Source: Candidatus Rokuibacteriota bacterium (lineage in GTDB: Bacteria; Methylomirabilota; Methylomirabilia; Rokubacteriales; CSP1-6). Taken from it: a DNA stretch of 64,000 nt. Made by a program: the position numbers and the translations under genes. Under the pieces are notes generated by a model. It was not told where the DNA came from. It made no database searches and worked only from the letters and a program-made list of their open reading frames with translations. Positions 17,153 through 26,290 of this stretch are shown one piece after another (position 1 is the stretch's first letter; each line of letters begins with the position of its first letter). The stretch spans positions 19,020-83,019 of the forward strand of contig QHSL01000081.1 of assembly GCA_003220435.1 (NCBI GenBank), written 5' to 3'.

Positions 17153-18410
17153 CACGCGACAGTAGCTCCTCCCGGAACCGGGGATCGGCGATCGCGATCA
17201 GCGCCTCGGCCCGTCCCCGCTCTCCCTTTCCTCGCAGCGGCGCCACGCCGTGCTCGGTCACCACGAAGTCAGCCAGCCCGCGCGGGCTCGTCACCGCGGC
17301 GCCCGGTTGAAGGCTCGGCACGATCCGCGACACGGTACCGTCGCGCCCGGTCGACGGCAAGGCGATGACCGCCGCGCCGCCGCGCGACCGGGAAGCGGCC
17401 AGCACGAAGTCGAACTGCCCGCCGATCCCCGCCACCTGGCGCGCGCCCAGGCTCTCCGCCGTCACCTGCCCCGTCAGATCGATCTCCAGCGCCGAGTTGA
17501 TCGCCACGAAGCGATCGAGTTGCGCCACGATCTCGGGATCGTGGGTGAAGCCCGACGAATCCATGCTCACCGACGGGTTCTCGTGCACGAAATCGAAGAG
17601 CCGGCGCGTCCCCATCGCTTCGCCGATGTCCATGCGCCCCCGATGGATCCGCTTCAGCCCGTTGGTCACGACCCCGCGCTCGACCAGCGTCACCGACGCG
17701 TCGACCAGCAGCGAGTGGAGCGACAGGTCCCGGTGGCCACCCAGGGCCTCGAGGACTGCCTGAGGGATCGCGCCGACGCCCACCTGCACCGTCGCGCCGT
17801 CCGGGACCAGCGCGGCGACCTGCCGCCCGATCGCGCACTCGACCGCGCCGATCGCCGGCGCCGGGTACGGCGTCAGCGGCTCGTCGACCTCGACCCAGCA
17901 GTCGATCTGGCTCCGATGCAGGAAGGCGTTGCCGAGCGTGCGCGGCATTTGTGGATTGACCTGCGCGATCACGAGCGGCGCGCGGCGTGCCGCCGCCAGC
18001 GCCACGCTCACCGAGACGCCGAGGCTCAGGTAGCCGCGCCCGTCGGGCGGCGCGCAGTGGACGAGGACGCAGTCGGGCGCCCAGGCGCCGCCGGCCACGA
18101 ACTGGGTCACGAGGTCGAAGTAGCGCGCGGGGACGAACTCGACCCGCCCCCGCCGCCGCGCCTCCTCCAGGCGCGGCGACATGTGCCACGTCGCGAAGCG
18201 CAGCGGCGCGTGCTCGGGCCGCGCGAAGGGATAGTCGCCGAGGTGGATGCCGCCCAGCAGGGTCAGGTCGTGAAGGCGCGCGGACTGCCGGCAAATCTCC
18301 GCGACGAGCGCGACCGGCTCGCCGCACGCCGGCGGCAGCAGCACCTTCATCGCCGGCCGGAGTCGGGCGACGGCGTCGACGAGCGAGCAGCGAGCGAACG
18401 CGCGCGGCAT
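17142..18410 (-). CDS. Acetyl-CoA hydrolase/CoA-transferase family protein
   Basis: This encodes 422 residues, the usual size for the family I CoA-transferases that include 4-hydroxybutyrate CoA-transferase and acetyl-CoA hydrolase. Family segments include LLGGIHLGDYPF, VQVGVGAIPQAVLEAL, INSALEIDLTGQV, IGGQFDFVLAASRSRGG (binding region) and DFVVTEHGVAPLRGK near the C-terminus. The conserved catalytic glutamate is expected in the INSALEIDLTGQV block. These enzymes move CoA between acetyl-CoA and a carboxylic acid such as 4-hydroxybutyrate, propionate or succinate; the partner acid cannot be told from sequence. The stop codon lies within the last bases of the selenoprotein gene (11-base convergent overlap). 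Confidence 0.87.
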   Translation of the reverse strand: MPRAFARCSLVDAVARLRPAMKVLLPPACGEPVALVAEICRQSARLHDLTLLGGIHLGDYPFARPEHAPLRFATWHMSPRLEEARRRGRVEFVPARYFDLVTQFVAGGAWAPDCVLVHCAPPDGRGYLSLGVSVSVALAAARRAPLVIAQVNPQMPRTLGNAFLHRSQIDCWVEVDEPLTPYPAPAIGAVECAIGRQVAALVPDGATVQVGVGAIPQAVLEALGGHRDLSLHSLLVDASVTLVERGVVTNGLKRIHRGRMDIGEAMGTRRLFDFVHENPSVSMDSSGFTHDPEIVAQLDRFVAINSALEIDLTGQVTAESLGARQVAGIGGQFDFVLAASRSRGGAAVIALPSTGRDGTVSRIVPSLQPGAAVTSPRGLADFVVTEHGVAPLRGKGERGRAEALIAIADPRFREELLSRATS

Positions 18411-18443
18411 GAATGGCGAGGCTATATATACCCGATCCCGCGA

Positions 18444-18449
18444 TAGAAT
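18444..18449 (+). promoter_or_regulatory. Candidate -10 box (TAGAAT) for the small lipoprotein gene
   Basis: TAGAAT ends 6 bases before the ATG at 18456. There is no Shine-Dalgarno sequence, so a leaderless transcript is likely. The AT-rich run TATATATA at 18423-18430 lies just upstream. Confidence 0.4.
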
Positions 18450-18455
18450 GGCCGC

Positions 18456-18647
18456 ATGAAATGGCCGTGCCGCGTGATCGCGCTGCTGGTCTCCGTCGCC
18501 GTGCTGACCGGCTGCGCGACCGCGCCGTCGAGCCGCGAGTCCCGCGGCGGCGCATCGCGCGTGCGCTGCCTGTCGGAGCCGTCGCGCGATGACGCCTCGG
18601 TCACGGGCCGCCCGATGTTCTTTCTGTTCTGCATGGAGAGCCCGTGA
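18456..18647 (+). CDS. Small lipoprotein of unknown function
   Basis: This encodes 63 residues with a clear lipoprotein signal: basic start MKWPCR, hydrophobic VIALLVSVAVL, lipobox LTGC with Cys20. The mature part is only about 44 residues, Ser/Arg-rich at first and with a hydrophobic MFFLFCM near the end. Its stop overlaps the GTG of the next gene by 4 bases (GTGA), and a -10-like box precedes it, both of which argue that it is real. No family is recognised. Confidence 0.65.
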   Translation: MKWPCRVIALLVSVAVLTGCATAPSSRESRGGASRVRCLSEPSRDDASVTGRPMFFLFCMESP

Positions 18648-19414
18648 CGCGCGGGCCGATGCGAAAGGTCGCCCTCGTCACCGGCGGCGGCCGCGGCATC
18701 GGCCGTGAGATCGCGCTGGCGCTCGGGCGCGAAGGGTGCGCGGTCGCGGTCGCGGCGCGAACGCCCGACGAGGTGGGGGCGACCGCCGACGAGCTGCGCC
18801 GCCTCGGCGTCGAGGCGGCGGCGCTCGAGCTGGACGTGAGCGAGGCCGACGCGATCGAGCGGGTCGCCCGCGCCGTCATCGCCACGCTGGGCCCCGTCGA
18901 CGTCCTCGTGAACAACGCGGGCCTGGCCGAGTCGGCTCCGTTCGCGAAGACCGAGCCGGCGCTCTGGGACCGCCACTTCCGCGTCAACGCCACCGGGCCG
19001 TATCTGCTCACGCGCGCCGTCTTGCCCGCGATGCTCGCGAGCGGATGGGGGCGCGTGATCAACATCGCCTCGGTGGCCGGACTCCACGGCGCGCCGTACG
19101 TCACCGCGTACACGGCCTCCAAGCACGCGCTGGTCGGCCTCACCCGCGCGCTCGCCGCCGAGGTCGCGGGCAAGGGTGTCACCGTCAACGCCATCTGCCC
19201 GGGGTTCGCGGCCACCGAGCTCACCTGGCGCAGCGCGCGGAACATCACGACCAAGACGGGGAAATCGTTCGACGACGCGGTGGCGGCGCTGGCGCGCCTC
19301 AACCCCGGCGGCCGGCTCATCGAGCCCGCCGAGGTCGCGGGCGTCGCGGTCAAGCTGCTGCACGACGACGCGACGAACGGAGAGGCGATCGTGCTCGACG
19401 GCACGCCGTCCTGA
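18644..19414 (+). CDS. SDR family oxidoreductase
   Basis: This encodes 256 residues of classical short-chain dehydrogenase/reductase. It has the cofactor loop TGGGRGIG, the VLVNNAG motif, the catalytic Ser in NIASVAGL, and Tyr-x-x-x-Lys in YTASKHA. The C-terminal GEAIVLDGTPS tail is of the FabG/beta-hydroxybutyrate dehydrogenase type. A GTG start at 18644 overlaps the lipoprotein stop by 4 bases and has GGAG at a suitable distance; the ATG at 18659 (MRKVALVTGG) is an alternative. The substrate is unknown. It is followed after 12 bases by a RidA-family gene, with a MarR regulator further on. Confidence 0.9.
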   Translation: MTRGPMRKVALVTGGGRGIGREIALALGREGCAVAVAARTPDEVGATADELRRLGVEAAALELDVSEADAIERVARAVIATLGPVDVLVNNAGLAESAPFAKTEPALWDRHFRVNATGPYLLTRAVLPAMLASGWGRVINIASVAGLHGAPYVTAYTASKHALVGLTRALAAEVAGKGVTVNAICPGFAATELTWRSARNITTKTGKSFDDAVAALARLNPGGRLIEPAEVAGVAVKLLHDDATNGEAIVLDGTPS

Positions 19415-19426
19415 GGGAGGCGACCC

Positions 19427-19840
19427 ATGACCCGCCAGATCGAATTCCACAACCCGCCGTCGCTCCCGAAAGCGGTCGGCTTTTCCCATGTCGCCGAGAC
19501 CCGCGGCGGCCGCACCCTGTTCCTCGCCGGCCAGGTCGCGAAGGATCGGGAGGGGCGCGTCGTCGGCAAGGGCGACCTGGTCGCCCAGTTCCGGCAGGTC
19601 TGCGAGAACTTGAAGGCCGCGGTCGCCGCCGGCGGCGGCCAGCTCACCGACGTCGTGAAGCTCACGATCTACGTGCTCGACGCGGGCGAGTACAAGCGCC
19701 ACGCCAAGGCCATCGGCGGCGTCTACCGTGAGTACTTCGGCAAGCACTTCCCGGCGATGACGCTGGTCGGCGTGCGCGATCTCTACGACGCCGCGGAGGG
19801 ATGCCTGATCGAGATCGAGGGGTTCGCCTGCCTCCCCTGA
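19427..19840 (+). CDS. RidA family (YjgF/YER057c/UK114) protein
   Basis: This encodes 137 residues, starting at ATG after GGGAGGCGA. Family features include LFLAGQVAKD near the N-terminus, FRQVCENLKAAVAAGGG in the central helix, the VVKLTIYVLD strand, and LVGVRDLY...CLIEIEGFA at the end. Canonical RidA deaminates reactive enamine/imine intermediates and uses a conserved Arg near the C-terminus; here VGVRDLY supplies an Arg at about that place. Many relatives in catabolic operons act on other imines. It sits between an SDR gene and a MarR gene and is probably in the same transcript. Confidence 0.88.
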   Translation: MTRQIEFHNPPSLPKAVGFSHVAETRGGRTLFLAGQVAKDREGRVVGKGDLVAQFRQVCENLKAAVAAGGGQLTDVVKLTIYVLDAGEYKRHAKAIGGVYREYFGKHFPAMTLVGVRDLYDAAEGCLIEIEGFACLP

Positions 19841-19856
19841 GGGAGGCGGCCCGGGC

Positions 19857-20324
19857 GTGAAGCGCGCGGTCGACCGGGTGCTCGCGGTCAGCACCTGGCT
19901 GCGCCTTCTGCACGCGTACGGCGTCGTCGAGCGCGAGCTCCGCCGCGCCGTCGCCGTCCACTGCACGTTCCCGCAGTTCGACGTCCTCAATCAGCTCGAC
20001 CGCGAGCCGGGCGGCCTCACCTTCGTCGAGCTGTCGCGACGCCTGCTGGTGACGGCCGGCAACCTCACCGGCATCGTGGACCGGCTGCAAGACGAGCGGC
20101 TCGTGCGGCGCACCGTCCATCCCGACGACCGGCGGGCGTTCCGCCTCACGCTGACTGCCAAGGGACGGCGGCTCATCCGCCGCGCGCAGCAGCGTCACCA
20201 CCGGGCCCTCGCCGCGCTGCTCGGCGACGTCACCCAGCACGACCTGCGCACGCTCCGCCGCCTGCTCGGGCGTCTGCGCACCAGCGCATCGGCGCGCGTC
20301 GGGAAAGCCGGGACGAAAAGATAG
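19857..20324 (+). CDS. MarR family transcriptional regulator
   Basis: This encodes 155 residues from GTG, 16 bases after the RidA gene. The winged-helix DNA-binding part reads FVELSRRLLVTAGNLTGIVDRLQDERLVRRTVHPDDRRAFRLTLT, with the beta wing DDRRAF typical of MarR proteins, preceded by the CTFPQFDVLNQLDREP helix. These proteins are dimeric repressors that usually respond to small aromatic or lipophilic ligands. The stop codon at 20322-20324 lies inside an AT-rich perfect inverted repeat directly ahead of the flavin oxidoreductase gene, the probable operator. Confidence 0.9.
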   Translation: MKRAVDRVLAVSTWLRLLHAYGVVERELRRAVAVHCTFPQFDVLNQLDREPGGLTFVELSRRLLVTAGNLTGIVDRLQDERLVRRTVHPDDRRAFRLTLTAKGRRLIRRAQQRHHRALAALLGDVTQHDLRTLRRLLGRLRTSASARVGKAGTKR

Positions 20325-20344
20325 ATTATATTTTGATAATCTAT
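20321..20344. promoter_or_regulatory. Inverted repeat, probable MarR-type operator
   Basis: ATAGATTAT and ATAATCTAT form a perfect 9-base inverted repeat around ATTTTG, an AT-rich island in a GC-rich genome. It overlaps the end of the marR-like gene and ends 11 bases before the ATG of the flavin oxidoreductase. MarR proteins bind palindromes of about this size. TATATT or TATATC within it could act as a -10 element. Confidence 0.7.
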
Positions 20345-20355
20345 ATCTAAACAAT

Positions 20356-21867
<1,512 letters not shown>

Positions 21868-21876
21868 GCGGTGTCC

Positions 21877-21906
21877 TTGACCGCGTGAGACCCGGGCAGC
21901 TAGTCT
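21877..21906 (+). promoter_or_regulatory. Sigma-70-type promoter ahead of the cyclase/ATPase gene
   Basis: TTGACC (21877-21882) and TAGTCT (21901-21906) are separated by 18 bases. The start codon is at 21956 with GGGAGG just upstream, so this gene has a leader of about 45 bases. Confidence 0.5.
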
Positions 21907-21955
21907 CGACGCACCAATCCGATCTTCATCGGCGTCGTGGCTGGGAGGTTCCGGC

Positions 21956-24900
21956 GTGAAGTGTCCCCGGTGCCAGAACGAGAATCCGCCCGGGTCGAAC
22001 TTCTGCCTGGGCTGCGGAGCGCGCCTGGGAGCGACGTGCGGCGCCTGCGGCAACGACTTACCCGTCGGCTCCCGCTTCTGCAACAAATGCGGTGCTCCGG
22101 TGAGCGACGGGTCCTCCGGAGAGACGCGCTTCGCCTCTCCGCAGTCCTACACTCCGAAGCACCTCGCCGAGAAGATCCTCACCTCGCGGGCGGCATTGGA
22201 AGGCGAGCGGAAGCAGGTGACCGTGCTCTTCGCCGACGTCAAGGGCTCGATGGAGCTGCTCGGCGACCGCGATCCCGAAGAGGCGCGCAAAATTCTCGAT
22301 CCTGTTCTCGAGCGCATGATGCACGCCGTTCATCACTACGAGGGCACCGTGAATCAGGTGATGGGTGACGGGATCATGGCGCTCTTCGGCGCCCCGCTCG
22401 CCCACGAGGATCACGCCGTGCGCGCGTGCTACGCCGCGCTCAGGATGCAAGACGCCGTGCGGCGCTACTCGGACGAGCTGCGTCGCGCCCGGGGCGTGGA
22501 GGTGCAGGTCCGCGTGGGTCTCAACTCCGGTGACGTCGTGGTGCGCTCGATCGGCAGCGATCTCCGTATGGACTACTCGGCGGTGGGCCAGACCACGAAC
22601 CTGGCGGCGCGCATGGAGCAGCTCGCGGCGCCCGGCAGTATCCGGCTCACCGCCGGGACGCTGCGCCTGGCCGAGGGCCTCATCCACGTCACCCCGCTCG
22701 GCCCGGTGCCGGTCAAGGGGCTCGCCGATCCGGTCGAGGTGTTCGAGCTGGCCGGAGCCGGCGCGGCTCGCACCCGCCTCGAAGCGGCGGCGCGGCGCGG
22801 GCTCACGCGCTTCGTCGGGCGTGACACCGAGATGGATCAGCTCCGTCGCGCGGCGGAAGAGGTCCGGCGCGGGCGGGGGCAGCTCGTCGCGGTCGTCGGC
22901 GAGCCGGGCGTCGGCAAGTCGCGCCTGTATCACGAGTTCATCCACTCGCACCACACCCATGGGTGGCTCACGTTCGAGAGCGGGTCGGTGTCCTACGGCA
23001 AGGCCACGGCGTACCTGCCGCTGGCCGACCTGCTGCGCAGCTATTTCCGGATCGAGAGCCGCGACGATGTCCGGGCCATCCGGGCCAAGGTGACGGGCAA
23101 CCTCCTGACGCTCGACGAGACGCTGAAGGAGGCGATCTCGCCCGTCCTCTGGCTGCTCGATGCGCTCCCCGAGGACAGCCCGTTCCTCGCGCTCGATCCG
23201 GTCGACCGGCGGCGGCGCACGCTCGCCGCGGTCAAGACGGTGCTGCTCCGCGAGAGCCAGGTTCAGCCGCTCCTGGTCGTGTTCGAGGACCTTCACTGGA
23301 TCGACTCCGAGACGCAGGCCTTCCTCGATGCGCTCGTCGAAGGTCTCCCCGCGGTGTCGATCCTGCTTGCCGTGAACTATCGCCCCGAGTACCGCCACGC
23401 CTGGGGATCCAAGACCTACTACCGCCAGCTCAGGATCGACGCGCTGCCGCCGGAGAGCGCCGACGAGCTCCTCGCCTCGCTGCTCGGCACCGATGCGAGC
23501 GTCGCCCCGCTCAAGCCGGTGCTCATCGCCCGCACCGAGGGCAATCCCCTCTTCCTCGAGGAGAGCGTTCGCACGCTGGTCGAGGTCAGGGCGCTCGTCG
23601 GCAGCGGGGGCGCATACCGCCTGGTGGCGCCGCTCGAGGCGATCAGCATGCCGCCGACGGTGCAGGCCATCCTCGCGGCGCGGATCGACCGGTTGGAGGG
23701 CGAGGACAAGCGGCTCCTTCAGGCCGCCGCCGTCGTCGGCAAGGACGTGCCGTTCGCCCTGCTGATGGCCGTCGCCGACCTCGACGAGGACGGCGTACGA
23801 CGTGCGCTGGCGCGGCTGCAGGCCACGGAGTTCCTGTACGAGGTGCGGTTGTTCCCCGAGCTCGAGTACACGTTCAAGCACGCGCTCACCCACGAGGTGG
23901 CCTACGGGAGCCTGCTGGCGGATCGCCGCCGCGCGGTGCACGCGACCCTGGTCGGCGCGATCGAGCACCTCTATGCCGATCGCCTGGACGAGCACGTCGA
24001 GGAGCTCGCCCACCACGCGCGACGTGCGGGGCTTCGCGACGAGGCGATCCGATACCTGCACCGGGCCGGCGACCGCGCGGCGGCCCGCTCCGCCCATCGC
24101 GAAGCGATCGCGTTCTTCGAACCGGCGCTCGCCGAACTCCGGGAGCTGCAGGAGACGTCGGACGTGCTTGCCGTGACCATCGACGTCCTGATCGCTCGCG
24201 CCAACGCGCTCTTCGCGATCAAGGGGGCCGGATCGCCGGAGGTCGTGGCACCCGTCCAGCACGCGCACGAGCTGGCCGTGCGGCTCGGCGATCCCGCACG
24301 GATCTTTGCCACGCTCTGGGGCCGCTGGTTCGTCAAGTACCAGGTCGGCCGCTATGGCGAGGCGCTGGCGCTGGCCGAGCAGCTGCTCGTGGTGGCCGAG
24401 GCCGAAGGGGACGGCGACCGGCTGCTGCAGGCCCATCACTCGCTGTGGGCGACGTTGGGCTCGACGGGAGAGGCCCTCCGGGCCGTGGAGCATTGCGAGC
24501 GAGGCCTGGCGTTGTATGACCCCATCCGCCACGCCTCGCAGGCCTTCGCCTATGGGGGGCACGACCCGGGCGGCTGCAGCGGGAACCATCTCGCACGCGC
24601 ACGCTGGGCCCTCGGCGATCTGGAGCGCGCGGGCTCCGCGATCCGGGACGCCCTCGCACTCAGCGAGAAGCTTACCCACCCGCTCACGATGGGCCTCTCG
24701 CTGACCACCAGCGCTTTCATTCAATATCAGATCGGGGACTACAACGCCGCTCGCGAGGCCGCCGAGCGGACGCTCGCACTCGCGAAGGCGCACGAGCTCA
24801 CGGCCTGGTTCGACGATTGCCGCGTCGTGCTGGCCTCTGTCCAGGCCCGCCAGCAAGGCGACTACCGATCGGTTGTCGAGCTCTGCGAGCAGCTGCCCAC

Positions 24901-25342
24901 GCGCGGCTCGGTCACCGCATATCGACGAGTGACCAGTATCATCCTTCTGGCAGATGTCCTGAGCCGGGTGGACGCCGTCGATCGAGGTCTGGCGATTCTC
25001 GACGCGATCTCGCCCGAGCACCGCGACACTATCATGGCCCCGGAATTCCGGCGGGTGCGCGGAGAGCTCCTGCTACGTAGGAACGAGCATGACGAGGGCG
25101 AGCGAGAGCTCCGGCAGGCGATCGACGAGGCGCGACAACGCTCGCAACGCACACTCGAGCTGCGCGCGACGACGAGCCTCGCCCGACTGTGGCAACGGGA
25201 GGGCCGGCCGAGCGAGGCGCGCCGGATGCTCGGCGAAGTCTACGGCTGGTTCACCGGGGGATTCGACACGGCCGATCTGCGCGACGCCAAGGCCGTCCTC
25301 GACGAGCTCAGCGCGCCAGGCGGCGGAGAGCAGCGCCGGTGA
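21956..25342 (+). CDS. Zinc-ribbon, adenylate/guanylate cyclase-type, AAA ATPase and TPR regulator
   Basis: This encodes 1128 residues from GTG, with GGGAGG upstream. Two zinc ribbons come first (C3-C6-C17-C20 and C28-C31-C42-C45). A class III nucleotidyl cyclase domain follows at about 80-245, with VTVLFADVKGSMELL, NQVMGDGIMALFGAP, and VRVGLNSGDVVVRSIG. Next is an ATPase domain with P-loop GEPGVGKS (315-322) and LLVVFEDLHWIDSET as Walker B. The C-terminal half is alpha-helical with TPR-like repeats. This architecture is common in soil bacteria and actinobacteria; it is thought to link ATP-dependent sensing to cyclic nucleotide synthesis, but substrates and targets are rarely known. The C-terminal coding end overlaps the convergent GNAT gene by 35 bases. 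Confidence 0.9.
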   Translation: MKCPRCQNENPPGSNFCLGCGARLGATCGACGNDLPVGSRFCNKCGAPVSDGSSGETRFASPQSYTPKHLAEKILTSRAALEGERKQVTVLFADVKGSMELLGDRDPEEARKILDPVLERMMHAVHHYEGTVNQVMGDGIMALFGAPLAHEDHAVRACYAALRMQDAVRRYSDELRRARGVEVQVRVGLNSGDVVVRSIGSDLRMDYSAVGQTTNLAARMEQLAAPGSIRLTAGTLRLAEGLIHVTPLGPVPVKGLADPVEVFELAGAGAARTRLEAAARRGLTRFVGRDTEMDQLRRAAEEVRRGRGQLVAVVGEPGVGKSRLYHEFIHSHHTHGWLTFESGSVSYGKATAYLPLADLLRSYFRIESRDDVRAIRAKVTGNLLTLDETLKEAISPVLWLLDALPEDSPFLALDPVDRRRRTLAAVKTVLLRESQVQPLLVVFEDLHWIDSETQAFLDALVEGLPAVSILLAVNYRPEYRHAWGSKTYYRQLRIDALPPESADELLASLLGTDASVAPLKPVLIARTEGNPLFLEESVRTLVEVRALVGSGGAYRLVAPLEAISMPPTVQAILAARIDRLEGEDKRLLQAAAVVGKDVPFALLMAVADLDEDGVRRALARLQATEFLYEVRLFPELEYTFKHALTHEVAYGSLLADRRRAVHATLVGAIEHLYADRLDEHVEELAHHARRAGLRDEAIRYLHRAGDRAAARSAHREAIAFFEPALAELRELQETSDVLAVTIDVLIARANALFAIKGAGSPEVVAPVQHAHELAVRLGDPARIFATLWGRWFVKYQVGRYGEALALAEQLLVVAEAEGDGDRLLQAHHSLWATLGSTGEALRAVEHCERGLALYDPIRHASQAFAYGGHDPGGCSGNHLARARWALGDLERAGSAIRDALALSEKLTHPLTMGLSLTTSAFIQYQIGDYNAAREAAERTLALAKAHELTAWFDDCRVVLASVQARQQGDYRSVVELCEQLPTRGSVTAYRRVTSIILLADVLSRVDAVDRGLAILDAISPEHRDTIMAPEFRRVRGELLLRRNEHDEGERELRQAIDEARQRSQRTLELRATTSLARLWQREGRPSEARRMLGEVYGWFTGGFDTADLRDAKAVLDELSAPGGGEQRR

Positions 25343-25796
25343 GCCGAGTCAGAATCCAATCACGACGCAGCTTCGCGCCGAGCCGTTTGTAGAACCGGAT
25401 GCTCGGAGTATTCCAGTCGAGCACCGCCCACTCCATGCGGCCACAGCCACGCCGGAGGGCGATCCGCGCCAGCTCGCCCAGCAGCGCCCGGCCCGCGCCC
25501 CGGCCGCGCTCCTGGGGGAGCACGAAGAGGTCCTCCAGGTAGAGGGTCGGGCGTCCGAGGAAGGTCGAATAGGTGAAGAAGTACAGGGCGAAGCCGACGA
25601 CGGCGCCGCCCCGGCGGCAGATGAGCACCTCGAAATAGCGTCGCCGGCCGAAGCCGTGCCGGCGGACGTTCGCGGCGGTGGCCACCGCCTCGTGGGCCAG
25701 CCGCTCGTACTCGGCGAGCCCGCGGATCAGGCGCAGGATCGTCGGGACGTCGCGCCGGGTCGCGCGGCGGATCGAGAGCGCGGCCGCGCGCCTCAG
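25308..25796 (-). CDS. GNAT family N-acetyltransferase with no standard start codon
   Basis: The domain is clear: ALSIRRATRRDVPTILRLI (beta1-alpha1), LYLEDLFVLPQERGRGAGRALL (acetyl-CoA loop QERGRGAG) and WAVLDWNTPSIRFYKRLGA, as in SpeG/diamine-type acetyltransferases. The first ATG/GTG/TTG in frame is GTG at 25685, but starting there would remove beta1 and alpha1. The frame stays open upstream through the palindromic element at 25804-25852 without any ATG, GTG or TTG. I therefore give the frame from the CTG at 25796, a rare start codon and a weak choice. Either translation begins at a rare codon, or element insertion removed the original start. The 3' end overlaps the convergent cyclase gene by 35 bases. 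Confidence 0.6.
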   Translation of the reverse strand: MRRAAALSIRRATRRDVPTILRLIRGLAEYERLAHEAVATAANVRRHGFGRRRYFEVLICRRGGAVVGFALYFFTYSTFLGRPTLYLEDLFVLPQERGRGAGRALLGELARIALRRGCGRMEWAVLDWNTPSIRFYKRLGAKLRRDWILTRLTGAALRRLAR

Positions 25797-25803
25797 ACTT
25801 ATA

Positions 25804-25852
25804 GCGCGTCTCGACCGGCGGGGCCCCAGCCCCGCGACGGCCTGCGGCGCGC
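25804..25852 (+). repeat. Dispersed palindromic element, copy 1
   Basis: The core GGCGGGGCCCCAGCCCCGC (25817-25835) forms a 7-base stem (GCGGGGC/GCCCCGC) with loop CCCA, followed by GACGGCCTGCGGCGCGC. Copies 2 (40841-40887) and 3 (58298-58347, opposite strand) share about 47 bases including flanks. This copy lies between an unknown gene and the GNAT gene. Confidence 0.85.
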
Positions 25853-25875
25853 ACCGCGGCTCGTCGGCGACGGCG

Positions 25876-26259
25876 TCACCGTTCGCCCTCCGGTCGGCGG
25901 CGCACGTTGAAGAAGATCTGCGGCGTCTTCCGCTTGGCGTCGATGGTGGCGCGCCCGGTGGCGGCCATCACGTAGAGCATGTTCAGCGCGTTCAGCGAGG
26001 ACGCCACCAGTCGCCCCTTCCGGAAGCGGTCGAAGACGAGCCGCGCCGTCAGCCCCCGCCGGCCGCGGAGTCGCCGATAGAGCGCCTCGACCGCGGTCTT
26101 GCTGACGAGATTGAAGTTGCCGGCGTCGCGCTTGGCGAGCGAGACCGACATCACGAAGTACTGCCGCGGGCTTGACAGGATGTAGTAGCGCTGGCGCTTG
26201 CCGTGGACTTCCCCGTGGAACTCGAGGCCCTTCGTCAAGCTGTCGACGCTCAGCTTCAT
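25876..26259 (-). CDS. Uncharacterised protein, 127 residues
   Basis: This encodes 127 residues from ATG, with GAGGAGA upstream. It is basic and predicted mixed alpha/beta, with LEFHGEVHGKRQRYYILSS, a VEALYRRLRGRRGLTARLVFD stretch, a hydrophobic helix SSLNALNMLYVMAATGRA, and KRKTPQIFFNVRR at the end. There is no signal peptide, transmembrane segment or cysteine cluster. I recognise no family. It follows the CE4 deacetylase gene by 31 bases on the same strand, and its coding quality and ribosome binding site suggest a real gene. The density of Arg and Lys would permit nucleic acid binding, which is only a possibility. Confidence 0.65.
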   Translation of the reverse strand: MKLSVDSLTKGLEFHGEVHGKRQRYYILSSPRQYFVMSVSLAKRDAGNFNLVSKTAVEALYRRLRGRRGLTARLVFDRFRKGRLVASSLNALNMLYVMAATGRATIDAKRKTPQIFFNVRRRPEGER

Positions 26260-26290
26260 CGTGGTCTCCTCGGCGCGAGAGAGCGCAGGT

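Noticed and set aside
22058..25021. 987-codon open frame on the minus strand opposite the cyclase/ATPase gene
   Set aside because: It is antisense to a gene with clear domains, is Arg/Gly/Ala-rich in the manner of GC-rich shadow frames, and has no recognisable motif.
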